From Clostridiales bacterium (lineage in GTDB: Bacteria; Bacillota; Clostridia; Oscillospirales; Oscillospiraceae), in assembly GCA_018374635.1 (NCBI GenBank), contig JAHAEW010000060.1, forward strand, positions 1 through 19,883: DNA of 19,883 bases, given 5' to 3'. Positions 6,862 to 14,752 of this stretch are shown here, in pieces (position 1 is the stretch's first letter; every line of letters starts with the position of its first letter). The notes below the pieces were generated by a model that saw only the letters and a list, made by a program, of their open reading frames with translations, did no database searches and was not told the origin of the DNA. Position numbers and translations under genes: made by a program.

Positions 6862-6938
6862 GTCGTATCATGGGGAAGCGTGAGGAAGATGGGGGGCAAC
6901 GGCTTATGACCTTTTTTGTGGCGGGACGGGCTTATAAT
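6858..6938 (+). promoter_or_regulatory. Putative spoIIGA promoter region with 0A-box-like site
   Basis: A perfect -10 TATAAT lies at 6933-6938. No good -35 is seen at the usual 17 bp; TTATGA at 6904-6909 stands at 23 bp. In B. subtilis spoIIG the -35 is also displaced (22 bp) and Spo0A activates it. TTTTGTCGTA at 6858-6867 differs from the 0A box (TGTCGAA) by one base and lies about 80 bases before the expected start. It overlaps the T-run of the preceding terminator, so the call is tentative. Confidence 0.4.
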
Positions 6939-6964
6939 GGGGGGCACGGAAAGGGGGGAGGCCG

Positions 6965-7819
6965 TTGACAGTGGTCTACATAGACGAGCTGTTCCTGCTC
7001 AATCTGACGGTCAACTATCTGCTCCTGCTCTCGGCGGGCAAGCTGGCGGGAGAGCGGCTGCGCCGCCTCTGGCTGGGGGCCGGGGCCGCGCTGGGCGGGC
7101 TCTATGCCGCCGCGGTGTGCTTTCCGGGGATGGGATTTCTGCTCCATCCCCTCTGCAAGCTGGCGGTGGGGGTGGCCATGCTCCTGCTGGCCTACGGGCG
7201 CAGTCCCCGCCTGCTGCGGGTGAGCCTGGTGTTCTTCGGCGTGTCGGCCGCCTTCGGGGGCGGCGTGTTCGCCATCGCGCTGCTGGGCGGGCGGGGGCTC
7301 ACCCTGAAAAACGGGATCTTTTACTCCGGGATGGACCTGCGGCTCATCCTGCTCTCGGCGGCCGGGTGCTATACGCTTTTGACCCTGGTCTTCCGGCGGG
7401 GGGCGGTCCACACGCCCCGGGAGCTGCGCACCGCCGTGGTGCGGCTGGGGGAGCGGACGGTATCCCTGGTCACGCTGGTGGACACCGGCCACACCCTCAC
7501 CGATCCCGTGAGCGGGCGGATGGTGCTGGTGGCGGAGGGCCGGAAGCTGGAGGACCTCTTCCCGCCCGGGAGCGGCCCCGACCCCTGGGACCTGTCCCAC
7601 GCGGTGGAGGGGCTGGAACGGCTGAGCCGGGGCGGGCTGGGAACGCGCCTGCGCCTGCTGCCCTACCGGGCGGTGGGGGTGGAGTGCGGCTTTCTCCTGG
7701 CCGTCCGGGCCGACTCGGTCCGGGTGGGCGGGGAGGAACTGGGGGATCTCCTGGTGGCCCTCTCGCCCACGCCGGTATCCGACGGAGGAAACTGCGGCGC
7801 GCTCATCGGCGCGCTGTAA
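6965..7819 (+). CDS. spoIIGA: Sporulation sigma-E factor-processing peptidase SpoIIGA
   Basis: A 284-residue membrane-anchored aspartic protease that cleaves pro-sigma-E in the mother cell after engulfment-side signalling. The N-terminal half has about five hydrophobic helices (for example 8-24, 37-52, 64-78, 88-108 and 127-143). The C-terminal domain carries the aspartyl active site LVDTGHTLTDP (D173) and ends SDGGNCGALIGAL. Length is near the 309 residues of B. subtilis. The start is TTG at 6965, with GTG at 6971 as an alternative that would be better spaced from the GGGGGGAGG site. It is followed 37 bp later by sigE, its substrate. Confidence 0.93.
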   Translation: MTVVYIDELFLLNLTVNYLLLLSAGKLAGERLRRLWLGAGAALGGLYAAAVCFPGMGFLLHPLCKLAVGVAMLLLAYGRSPRLLRVSLVFFGVSAAFGGGVFAIALLGGRGLTLKNGIFYSGMDLRLILLSAAGCYTLLTLVFRRGAVHTPRELRTAVVRLGERTVSLVTLVDTGHTLTDPVSGRMVLVAEGRKLEDLFPPGSGPDPWDLSHAVEGLERLSRGGLGTRLRLLPYRAVGVECGFLLAVRADSVRVGGEELGDLLVALSPTPVSDGGNCGALIGAL

Positions 7820-7856
7820 ATCAGACCCGGTGAGGACCGGGAGGAGGAGAAAGGGT

Positions 7857-8576
7857 ATGAATCTGCGCCTGCGCATCTACACGGGGATACAGCGGCTCCT
7901 GACGAGGCTTGGCCTGTCGCTGCCGGGAAAGGTCATGTACATCGGCGGCAGCGACACGCTGCCCGCCCCGCTTCCCCGGGAAGAGGAGGCGGAACTCATC
8001 GCCCGGCTGGAAGAGGGGGACGAGTGGGCGAAAAAGCGCCTGATCGAGCACAACCTGCGCCTGGTGGTCTACATCGCCCGCCGGTTCGAGAACACCGGCG
8101 TGGGGCTGGAGGACCTGATCTCCATCGGCACCATCGGGCTTATCAAGGCCGTGTCCACCTACAAGCCGGCCAAGAACATCAAGCTGGCCACCTATGCCTC
8201 CCGGTGCATTGAGAACGAGATCCTCATGCACCTGCGCAAGACCTCCAACCAGAAGACCGAGGTCTCCTTCGACGAGCCCCTCAACACCGACTGGGACGGC
8301 AACGAGCTGCTCCTCTCCGACGTGCTGGGGACCGAGAGCGACCTGGTCATGCGCCCCATCGAGGAGGATGTGGACCGGCAGCTCCTTTTCGACGCCCTGG
8401 AGAAGCTGGAGCCCCGGGAGCGGGAGATCATCACCCTGCGCTTCGGGCTCAGCGGCGGAGCGGAGCAGACCCAGAAGGAGGTTGCCGACCGGCTGGGGAT
8501 CTCCCAGTCCTATATCTCGCGGCTGGAAAAGCGGATCATCTCCCGGCTCAAGCGGGAGATCCTGCGGATGATCTGA
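7857..8576 (+). CDS. sigE: RNA polymerase sporulation sigma factor sigma-E
   Basis: A sigma-70 family factor of 239 residues, the same length as in B. subtilis, that drives early mother-cell sporulation genes. The pro-sequence is seen as an amphipathic N-terminus (1-28) ending at VMYIGGSDTLP, where SpoIIGA cuts. Region 2 includes NLRLVVYIARRFENTG, LEDLISIGTIGLIKAV and KLATYASRCIENEILM. Region 4 has the helix-turn-helix QKEVADRLGISQSYISRLEKR. The ATG at 7857 has GGAGGAG upstream; the longer in-frame start at 7830 is disfavoured. In Bacillus sigG follows; here a kinase-like gene does. Confidence 0.97.
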   Translation: MNLRLRIYTGIQRLLTRLGLSLPGKVMYIGGSDTLPAPLPREEEAELIARLEEGDEWAKKRLIEHNLRLVVYIARRFENTGVGLEDLISIGTIGLIKAVSTYKPAKNIKLATYASRCIENEILMHLRKTSNQKTEVSFDEPLNTDWDGNELLLSDVLGTESDLVMRPIEEDVDRQLLFDALEKLEPREREIITLRFGLSGGAEQTQKEVADRLGISQSYISRLEKRIISRLKREILRMI

Positions 8577-8594
8577 ACGACAATTTTTTCAAAA

Positions 8595-8627
8595 TTGCCT
8601 TTCTGTTTGGGGGAAATATGGTATAAT
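8595..8627 (+). promoter_or_regulatory. Promoter of the cytidylate-kinase-like gene
   Basis: A perfect extended -10, TGGTATAAT, places TATAAT at 8622-8627. The best -35 is TTTCTG (8600-8605, 16-base spacer); TTGCCT at 8595 is too far (21). Upstream a short AATTTT/AAAATT hairpin (8582-8596) may end the sigE transcript. Confidence 0.6.
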
Positions 8628-8680
8628 AATACTGTACCCACAGGTATTGAGAACATGACGGAAACAGGGAGGTGCCTTTT

Positions 8681-9277
8681 ATGAAACAGGTTGTCATTTC
8701 CATCAGCCGCCAATACGGCTCCGGCGGGCGCATCATCGCCCGGAAACTGTCGGAAGCGCTGGAGGTCCCGTACTATGACAAGGAGATCGTTCAGGCGGTG
8801 GCAGAGCGGACCGGCCTGACGGAGAACTACATCCGCCAGGCGGAGACGCGTCCCACCGGCAGCTTCATGTTCGACCTGTACAATATGACGCAGATGATGC
8901 CTCTGCCCGACCAGGTGTTCATCGCCCAGTCCAAGATCATCAAGGAGGCGGCGCAGAAGGGCCCCTGCGTCATCGTGGGCCGCTGCTCCGACTACATTCT
9001 GGACGAGTTTCCCCACTGCCTGCGGGTCTTTGTGACGGCCCCGCTGGAAGAACGCTCCCGCCGCGCCCGGGAGGAGTACGGAGTGGAGAGCGTACATATC
9101 GAAAACTATGTGACCCGGCAGGACCGCTACCGCGCCTCCTACTACAACCATTTTGTGGGGAAAAAGTGGGGCGATATGAACAACTACGATCTGTGCATCA
9201 ACAGCCGGATCGGCATTGAGGAGTCGGTCCGGGCCATTCAGGCCGCCGCGCTGGCCATGGATGAGAACAGCAGGTAA
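8681..9277 (+). CDS. Cytidylate-kinase-like family protein
   Basis: A 198-residue P-loop kinase relative. The N-terminus MKQVVISISRQYGSGGRIIA holds a modified Walker A (RQYGSGGRI), followed by YYDKEIVQAVAERTG, an Arg-rich lid (ERSRRAREEYG) and YNHFVGKKWGDMNNYDLCINS. This pattern is that of the cytidylate kinase-like family common in Clostridia, distinct from the housekeeping Cmk; its substrate is not settled. The ATG at 8681 follows GGGAGGT by about eight bases. The gene has its own promoter and terminator. Confidence 0.88.
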   Translation: MKQVVISISRQYGSGGRIIARKLSEALEVPYYDKEIVQAVAERTGLTENYIRQAETRPTGSFMFDLYNMTQMMPLPDQVFIAQSKIIKEAAQKGPCVIVGRCSDYILDEFPHCLRVFVTAPLEERSRRAREEYGVESVHIENYVTRQDRYRASYYNHFVGKKWGDMNNYDLCINSRIGIEESVRAIQAAALAMDENSR

Positions 9278-9286
9278 AACAGCTGG

Positions 9287-9323
9287 GGCGGCCCGGAGAC
9301 ACCTGGTCTCCGGGCCGCCTTTC
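9287..9323 (+). terminator. Intrinsic terminator
   Basis: A perfect 14-bp stem (9287-9300 with 9306-9319, arm GGCGGCCCGGAGAC) has a five-base loop and is followed by TTTC. It ends the kinase-like gene ten bases after its stop codon. Confidence 0.85.
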
Positions 9324-9387
9324 TGCGCCCGGACAGGGTAGCCCGGGGCGGAATTGGGGTTTGGTACGAAGAAAGGCGTTTTTTATC

Positions 9388-9416
9388 TTGCGAACTGGGC
9401 CGTGGTGGGCTATACT
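9388..9416 (+). promoter_or_regulatory. Promoter of the transketolase operon
   Basis: There is a -35 TTGCGA (9388-9393), a 17-base spacer and a -10 TATACT (9411-9416). The expected start near 9423 gives a leader of about 38 bases. Confidence 0.75.
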
Positions 9417-9460
9417 GAAAGCAATGGTTCAAAATATCGTTCAAAGGACAGGTGAATCAA

Positions 9461-10306
9461 ATGGAACAGGCAAAGGTACATGAACTGGCAGTCACCGCTG
9501 CAAAAGGGCGCCTGCTGGGCATGGATATGGTCCATACGGCGGCCTCCGGCCACATCGGCGGGGCGCTGTCCGCGATGGACATCCTGACGGTGCTCTATTT
9601 TCACGAGATGAAGGTGGACCCCAGGGAGCCCAAGTCCCCCGATCGGGACCGCTTTGTGCTCTCCAAGGGGCACTGTACGCCCGCGCTCTACGCCGTGCTG
9701 GCGCTGCGGGGGTACTTCCCCGAGGAGGAGCTCAAGCTCTTCCGCTCCATTGAGGGCCACCTCTCCGGCCATCCGGACATGGTGCACGTCCCCGGGGTGG
9801 ACATGTCCACCGGTTCCCTGGGACAGGGCCTCTCCGCCGCGGTGGGCATGGCGCTGGCCGGCAAGCTGGACAGGAAGGACTACCGGGTCTATGCCGTCTT
9901 GGGCGACGGCGAGGTGGCCGAGGGCCAGATCTGGGAGGCCGCCATGGCCGCGGCCAAGTATCATCTGTCCAATCTCTGCGCTTTCGTGGATGTGAACGGA
10001 CTTCAGATCGACGGCAAGACGGCCGACGTCATGCCCACCGAGCCTCTGGATCAGAAGTTTGCCGCCTTCAACTGGAACGTGCTCCAGGTGGACGGCCACG
10101 ACTACGCGGCCATCGCCGGCGCGCTGGAGCAGGCCCGCGCCTGCACGGACAAGCCCACCGTCATTCTGGCCCGCACGGTCAAGGGCAGGGGCGTCTCCTT
10201 CATGGAGAACGACGCCGGCTGGCATGGCAAGGCTCCCAACGACGAGCAGTATGAGAAGGCCCATGCCGAGCTGGAAGCCAAGCTGAACGAACTGGAGGGG
10301 AAGTAG
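9461..10306 (+). CDS. Transketolase, N-terminal (TPP-binding) subunit
   Basis: A 281-residue protein equal to the first third of a full transketolase. It binds thiamine diphosphate and transfers two-carbon units in the pentose phosphate pathway. The TPP motif begins GDGEVAEGQIWEAA (148 on) and ends at the metal-binding Asn of FVDVNGLQ (N179). Substrate-side histidines lie in SGHIGGALS, SKGHCTP and HLSGHP. ATG at 9461 is used; a GTG at 9452 in the same frame is only three bases from AAAGGA and less likely. The partner subunit begins six bases after the stop, so the two are a split heterodimeric transketolase as in many Clostridia. Confidence 0.95.
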   Translation: MEQAKVHELAVTAAKGRLLGMDMVHTAASGHIGGALSAMDILTVLYFHEMKVDPREPKSPDRDRFVLSKGHCTPALYAVLALRGYFPEEELKLFRSIEGHLSGHPDMVHVPGVDMSTGSLGQGLSAAVGMALAGKLDRKDYRVYAVLGDGEVAEGQIWEAAMAAAKYHLSNLCAFVDVNGLQIDGKTADVMPTEPLDQKFAAFNWNVLQVDGHDYAAIAGALEQARACTDKPTVILARTVKGRGVSFMENDAGWHGKAPNDEQYEKAHAELEAKLNELEGK

Positions 10307-10312
10307 TAAACC

Positions 10313-11263
10313 ATGGCTGATAAGATCGCAACCCGCGCCGCCTTCGGCGAGGCTATCGTAGAACTGGCGGAGCAGTATCCCGAGCTGGTGGTGCTGGACG
10401 CCGACCTCTCGGGGGCCACCATGACCAAGAGTTTTTCCAAGGCCTGCCCGGAGCGCTTTTTCAACATGGGCATCGCTGAGAGCAATATGGTCGGCGTGGC
10501 CGCCGGCCTGGCCGCCTGCGGCAAGAAGCCCTTTGCCGCCACCTTCGCCATGTTTGCCGCCGGCCGCGCCTTTGAGCAGGTGCGCAACTCCGTGGCCTAC
10601 CCCCGCCTGAATGTGAAGGTGGTGGGCTCCCACGGCGGTCTGAGCGTGGGCGAGGACGGCGCCACCCATCAGTGCTGCGAGGACTTCGCCACCATGCGCT
10701 CCATTCCCGGGATGCTGGTGTGCTGCCCCTGCGACGGCCACGAGATGAAGCTGGCGGTCAAGGCCCTGCTGGACTATGAGGGCCCCGCCTACCTGCGCCT
10801 GGGCCGCCTGGCGGTGGAGACCGTCACCGATACCATCCCCGGCTATACCTTCGAGCTGGGCAAGGGCACCACGCTGAAGGACGGCGGCGACGTGACCATC
10901 GTGGCCACGGGCATGATGGTGCAGATGGCCCTGAAGGCCGCCGGGATGCTGGAGGCCGACGGCATCGACGCCCGGGTCATCGACATGCACACCATCAAGC
11001 CCCTGGACGAGGCGCTGCTGCTCCGTGCGGCCCGGGAGACCGGGGCCGTCGTGACCACCGAGGAGCACAACATCCTGGGCGGTCTGGGCGAGGCCGTGGC
11101 CGGCTATCTCTCCGGCGTGTGCCCCGTGCCCGTGGTGCGCCACGGCGTCAACGACGTGTTCGGCCGCTCCGGCAAGGCGCCCCTGGTGCTGGAGCACTAC
11201 GGACTCACCCCCGAGGGGATCGCGACCCAGGCCCGCGCCGCAGTGGCCCTGAAAAAGGGATGA
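10313..11263 (+). CDS. Transketolase, C-terminal (pyrimidine-binding and C) subunit
   Basis: A 316-residue partner of the preceding subunit. It supplies the pyrimidine-binding domain (VVLDADLSGATMTKSF; the activating Glu in GIAESNMVGVAAGLA), the phosphate/substrate region VGSHGGLSVGEDGATHQ, and the C-terminal domain from about 190 (VTIVATGMMVQMALKAA, HTIKPLDE, TTEEHNILGGLGEAVA). Size matches split transketolases rather than Dxs, which would be one long chain. Its stop overlaps the start of the following HAD gene by four bases (ATGA). Confidence 0.95.
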   Translation: MADKIATRAAFGEAIVELAEQYPELVVLDADLSGATMTKSFSKACPERFFNMGIAESNMVGVAAGLAACGKKPFAATFAMFAAGRAFEQVRNSVAYPRLNVKVVGSHGGLSVGEDGATHQCCEDFATMRSIPGMLVCCPCDGHEMKLAVKALLDYEGPAYLRLGRLAVETVTDTIPGYTFELGKGTTLKDGGDVTIVATGMMVQMALKAAGMLEADGIDARVIDMHTIKPLDEALLLRAARETGAVVTTEEHNILGGLGEAVAGYLSGVCPVPVVRHGVNDVFGRSGKAPLVLEHYGLTPEGIATQARAAVALKKG

Positions 11264-12090
11264 TCCGTCTCATTGCCACCGATATGGACGGCACCCTTCT
11301 GGCGCGGGACCATGTGACCATTTCGCCCCGCAACCGCTCGGCCCTGCGCGCCGCGTCGGACCAGGGCGTGCGTATCGTCCTGGCCAGCGGACGGCCCTGG
11401 TGCTTTGTGCGGGAGAGCGTGGAGGCGCTGGGATGTGTGGACTACGCCATCCTCTGCAACGGGGCGGGCACCCGGGCTGTGGCAGAGGGTGCTTGGCTGG
11501 ACCGGGACGGCCTGGAAGAGCCGGTCTGGCGGCGTCTCTTTGGGATGCTGCGCCAGACAGGCGCGCCTTTTCTGACCTACTCGGATGGGGAGGCCTATCT
11601 GGAGCGGGCCGTGCTGGACGAGATGGGGCGGCATTTCTCCCTGTCGCCGGAATTTCAGCGCACCGCCGAGCGGGTGGTCACCCTGGTGGACACGCTGGAG
11701 GAGGCCCTGGCCGGTCGGCGGGTGGAGAAGATCGACAGCTTCTTTGTTCCGGAGGCAGTCCGCGCCTCGCTGCGGGAGGAGCTGGCCTCCATCCCGGGGC
11801 TCTATGTGGCCTCCGGGCTGTCGGATAATCTGGAAATCAGTTCGGCTGCCGCCGACAAGGGCCGGTCGCTCGCGCGGCTGTGCGCCCGCCTGGGAATCGC
11901 CCGGGAGGAGGTCATGGCCTTTGGGGACGGCGGAAACGATGTGGAGATGCTCCGCTGGGCCGGGTGCTCCTTTGCCATGGAAAACGGGATGGACTGTGCC
12001 CGCGGGGCGGCTGGACAGATCGCCCCCTCCCACCAGGAGGACGGCGTGGGCCGGATGGTGGAGCGCTATGTGCTCCGCCCGGAGGCGTAA
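11260..12090 (+). CDS. HAD-superfamily phosphatase, Cof/IIB type
   Basis: A 276-residue hydrolase. Motif I is DMDGTLL (nucleophile D8, acid D10), motif II ASGRP, motif III a Lys in DKGRSLARL, and motif IV GDGGNDVEML; the C2-type cap lies between motifs II and III. Members dephosphorylate sugar phosphates or other small phosphate esters. Coupling to the transketolase genes by an ATGA overlap suggests a pentose- or hexose-phosphate substrate (inference). The longer in-frame reading from 11119 lies inside the previous gene and is rejected. Confidence 0.92.
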   Translation: MIRLIATDMDGTLLARDHVTISPRNRSALRAASDQGVRIVLASGRPWCFVRESVEALGCVDYAILCNGAGTRAVAEGAWLDRDGLEEPVWRRLFGMLRQTGAPFLTYSDGEAYLERAVLDEMGRHFSLSPEFQRTAERVVTLVDTLEEALAGRRVEKIDSFFVPEAVRASLREELASIPGLYVASGLSDNLEISSAAADKGRSLARLCARLGIAREEVMAFGDGGNDVEMLRWAGCSFAMENGMDCARGAAGQIAPSHQEDGVGRMVERYVLRPEA

Positions 12091-12111
12091 CAGGCAGGGG
12101 TTCTGTTTTTC

Positions 12112-12136
12112 CTCAAAAAATGGTTGCATTTTTGAG
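12112..12136. other. Hairpin CTCAAAAATG, second occurrence
   Basis: CTCAAAAAATG (12112-12122) pairs with CATTTTTGAG (12127-12136) with one bulged A. The arms are nearly those of the hairpin at 6804-6829. It lies 21 bases after the HAD stop codon. Confidence 0.5.
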
Positions 12137-12164
12137 AAGCGTGCCGGGGTTTCTCGACATGCTG

Positions 12165-12206
12165 GGCGGCGCGGTCTCGGAAAGGGGCCGCGCCGCCTTT
12201 CGCGTT
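12165..12206 (+). terminator. Intrinsic terminator of the transketolase operon
   Basis: Stem GGCGGCGCGG/CCGCGCCGCC (12165-12174 with 12188-12197) has a 13-base loop and is followed by TTTCGCGTTTT. It precedes the dehydrogenase gene by about 45 bases. Confidence 0.7.
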
Positions 12207-12251
12207 TTATCCCCGGGGAGGGCCGCCCGGGATATGGAAAGGAGAATATGG

Positions 12252-13205
12252 ATGAACTGTGTGATTTTGGACGGGTACACCCTCAACCCGGGGGATCTGG
12301 ACTGGTCAGCGCTGGGGCGGTTTGGAGAGCTGACGGTCTATGACCGCACCCCGCCGGAGCTGGTGGCGGAGCGCATCGGGGAGGCCCAGGCGGCCATGAC
12401 CAACAAGACCGTCCTGGACCGCGCGGTGCTGGAGGCCTGCCCCAACCTGCGCTATATCAGCGTCCTAGCCACCGGATACAATGTGGTGGACCTGGAGGCG
12501 GCCCGGGAGCGGGGGATCGTGGTGACCAACATCCCGGCGTACAGCACCCATGCGGTGGCCCAGCACGTCTTTGCGCTGCTGCTGGAGCTCACCAACCATG
12601 TGGGTCTGCACAGCGAGAGCGTCAAGGCGGGAAACTGGGCCAAGGCCCCGGATTTCTGCTACTGGGAGAAGCCCATGATGGAGCTGGAGGGAAAGACCTT
12701 CGGCATCGTGGGCTACGGCCGGATCGGCCAGGCGGCGGCCCGCCTCGCCCTGGCCTTCGGGATGGAGGTGCTGGTCTCCTCCTCCCATACGATCGAGGCG
12801 GCGCCCGGATTGCGCGCCGCCGGTCTGGAGGAGGTCCTGAGCCGCGCGGACGTCCTGTCCCTGCACTGCCCCCTGACGGAGGAGCGCAGGGGGTTCCTCA
12901 ACCGGGAGCGCCTGGCCGCCATGAAGCGGGGCGTTCTGATTATCAACACCGCCCGGGGGCCGCTGATCGACGGGAGCGCCCTCTATGAGGCCCTCTGCTC
13001 CGGACAGGTGGGGGGCGCGGCCCTGGATGTGCTGTGTGAGGAGCCGCCCCGCGGAGGGGACCTCCTCATCGGCGCGCCCAACTGCATCATCACGCCCCAC
13101 CTGGCCTGGGGCCCCTGGGAGACCCGGGCGCGCCTGCTGGAGACCGCGGCGCACAATCTGGAGCGCTTCCTGGCCGGCGCGCCGGTGAACGTGGTGGTTC
13201 CCTGA
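12252..13205 (+). CDS. D-2-hydroxyacid dehydrogenase (glycerate dehydrogenase/hydroxypyruvate reductase type)
   Basis: A 317-residue NAD(P)-dependent oxidoreductase. The nucleotide site is GIVGYGRIGQ (151-160). The catalytic triad is visible: Arg235 in NTARG, Glu264 in CEEPP and His283 in TPHLAW. The TPHLAWGPWETR signature and N-terminus VILDGYTLNPGDL are those of proteins usually annotated glycerate dehydrogenase, which interconvert hydroxypyruvate and D-glycerate. The residue ending beta-2, usually acidic in NAD-specific members, is Ser (VLVSSS), so NADPH use is possible. ATG at 12252 is preceded by AAAGGAG at seven bases; the in-frame ATG at 12234 lies before that site. Confidence 0.9.
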   Translation: MNCVILDGYTLNPGDLDWSALGRFGELTVYDRTPPELVAERIGEAQAAMTNKTVLDRAVLEACPNLRYISVLATGYNVVDLEAARERGIVVTNIPAYSTHAVAQHVFALLLELTNHVGLHSESVKAGNWAKAPDFCYWEKPMMELEGKTFGIVGYGRIGQAAARLALAFGMEVLVSSSHTIEAAPGLRAAGLEEVLSRADVLSLHCPLTEERRGFLNRERLAAMKRGVLIINTARGPLIDGSALYEALCSGQVGGAALDVLCEEPPRGGDLLIGAPNCIITPHLAWGPWETRARLLETAAHNLERFLAGAPVNVVVP

Positions 13206-13255
13206 GAAGGGAAACGCCGCGAAGAGACCGGCCGTGGCCATGGTGGAAGATTTCC

Positions 13256-13284
13256 TTGCCTTTCTCAGAGGGGTGAGATATAAT
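13256..13284 (+). promoter_or_regulatory. Promoter of the MFS transporter
   Basis: There is a -35 TTGCCT (13256-13261), a 17-base spacer and a perfect -10 TATAAT (13279-13284). The start would be near 13291. Confidence 0.8.
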
Positions 13285-13315
13285 AACACTTCACCTGTCA
13301 GAAAGGACGACTGAT

Positions 13316-14476
13316 ATGAGACGCAAGCTCCCCATCTATGCCATCTGCTTTGTCAATTTGATCTACCTGGCCCCCTCGGTGGCGGTCAGCGGCCTGCTGA
13401 GCGCCTTTCCAGAGGTGCCGGAGCCGGTGCTCCAGCTCCTGCTGACCCTGCCCAACCTGATGGGGATCGCGGGGATTTTGGGCGTGCCGCTGCTGACCCG
13501 GTTCTTCGCGCGCAAGCACCTTGCGGTGGCCGGGCTCTCCCTGTACCTCTTCAGCGGCGCGCTGAGCTATGCCGGGCGGGCCTGCCTGCCGGTCCTGCTG
13601 GTGGGGAGCGCCATGATGGGCGTTGCCTACGGCATGGGCTCCACCCTCTATCCGCTCCTGGTGAGCATGTACTATGAGGGGGAGGAGCGCGGCCGCGTCA
13701 TGGGGACCACCGCCGGGATCATGCAGCTGGGGCGCATCGCGGTGGTGCTGGCCGGAGGAGTGCTGGCCGACCTGCACTGGTACAATGTCTATCTCCTCTT
13801 CGCCCTGAACCTGATCCCCCTGGCGCTGACCATCCGCCTTCTGCCCGCCGATGGGGTGGAAAGGCGCAGGGAGGGGCGGCCGGGCGGCGGATGCGAGGGG
13901 TGGAACTTCCCCGCCATTCTGCGCCTGAGCGCCATCGGGTTTGTCTTTGCGGTATGCTATTATGTGAATGTGACCCAGTCCTCCCTCTATATCGAGGGGT
14001 ATGGGCTGGGGACGGCCCAGCTTACGGGCATCGTGACGGCGGCGGCCTCCGTGCTCTCGGGCCTGCTGGCCTTTGTATTCGGCCCCGTCTACCGCCGGAC
14101 GGGGCGGTATACCTTTGCCTGGGCCCTTGGGATCATGGGAGGGGGCTATCTGCTGGCCGGACTGCGGATCGGACTGCTCCCGGCCATTCTGGCGGTGTGC
14201 GCGCCTGCGGCGGGGATCGCGCTGTTCAATCCCTGCCTGATGCTGGAGCTCACCGAGACGGCCCCGCAGAGCACACTGCCGGGCGCGACGGCGCTGGTGC
14301 TCACCGTGGTGAACATTGGATATTTTCTCTCCCCCTACCTGGTGGGGCTGTTTGTGCCCCTCTTCCCGGAGGCGGGGGCCGCGGCCCAGTTTCTGGCCGG
14401 GGGAGGACTCTGCCTGTGCGGAGTGGTCCTCTGCGCGGCGGGGGAACTGCGCCGGAGCGCCGGAACGGCCAAATAA
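13316..14476 (+). CDS. MFS transporter
   Basis: A 386-residue integral membrane protein with about twelve hydrophobic helices in two halves, split near residues 175-200 by a charged loop (RRREGRPGGG). The 2-3 loop reads GVPLLTRFFARKHLAVAG, a loose form of the MFS A motif, and GYGLG and GAxALVLTVVNIGYFLSP lie in the second half. The substrate cannot be told; small-molecule export or uptake by proton exchange is typical of the family. The start ATG at 13316 follows AAAGGACGA. It is monocistronic, with its own promoter and a perfect hairpin after it. Confidence 0.9.
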   Translation: MRRKLPIYAICFVNLIYLAPSVAVSGLLSAFPEVPEPVLQLLLTLPNLMGIAGILGVPLLTRFFARKHLAVAGLSLYLFSGALSYAGRACLPVLLVGSAMMGVAYGMGSTLYPLLVSMYYEGEERGRVMGTTAGIMQLGRIAVVLAGGVLADLHWYNVYLLFALNLIPLALTIRLLPADGVERRREGRPGGGCEGWNFPAILRLSAIGFVFAVCYYVNVTQSSLYIEGYGLGTAQLTGIVTAAASVLSGLLAFVFGPVYRRTGRYTFAWALGIMGGGYLLAGLRIGLLPAILAVCAPAAGIALFNPCLMLELTETAPQSTLPGATALVLTVVNIGYFLSPYLVGLFVPLFPEAGAAAQFLAGGGLCLCGVVLCAAGELRRSAGTAK

Positions 14477-14496
14477 CAAGAAATCCATAGACAGAC

Positions 14497-14541
14497 AAGC
14501 AGACTCCCCCCGGTGTGCCCAGCACCGGGGGGAGTCTGCTT
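14497..14541. terminator. Perfect 19-bp hairpin after the MFS gene
   Basis: Arms AAGCAGACTCCCCCCGGTG (14497-14515) and its exact complement (14523-14541) have a 7-base loop. The T-run is weak on either strand. It lies 20 bases after the MFS stop and is probably the terminator. Confidence 0.7.
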
Positions 14542-14555
14542 CTGTCGTTTGCTGC

Positions 14556-14735
14556 TTGGAGAAAAGAGAGAAATAGGTGTAGACCGAAGGAGGATGCGCG
14601 GAACAGGCCAGCCGAAGCCCACAGGCTCGCCTGCTCCGGGCGTCCCACTTGGGGAGGAGGGGAGGCCCCGGGCGGCGGAGGTCTCAGACCGCCGCCCGGG
14701 TTTCCCGCACAGAGTTTGGAGAAAAGAGAAATAGG
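14556..14735 (+). repeat. Direct purine-rich repeat pair, each after a strong hairpin
   Basis: TTGGAGAAAAGAGA begins at 14556 and at 14716. The first copy runs on as GAAATAGG to 14577, and the second as AATAGG to 14735. Each follows a near-perfect GC hairpin (14497-14541; 14667-14700) by 14-15 bases, so the 160-base unit appears duplicated. No gene is seen in the 276-base MFS-flavodoxin gap. Confidence 0.65.
14667..14703. terminator. GC-rich 12-bp hairpin in the convergent gap
   Basis: Arms CCCGGGCGGCGG (14667-14678) and CCGCCGCCCGGG (14689-14700) pair perfectly and are followed by TTT on the plus strand. It may end read-through from the MFS side. On the minus strand, downstream of the flavodoxin, it lacks a T-run. 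Confidence 0.5.
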
Positions 14736-14752
14736 GAGAAAGCAGAGAAAAA

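Noticed and set aside
9410..11197. 595-codon minus-strand open frame opposite the transketolase genes
   Set aside because: His/Gly-rich antisense product with no ribosome site at its start; explained by GC skew at codon position three.
13298..14488. 396-codon minus-strand open frame opposite the MFS gene
   Set aside because: Gln/His/Arg-rich shadow; the plus frame has clear membrane helices, a promoter and a ribosome site.
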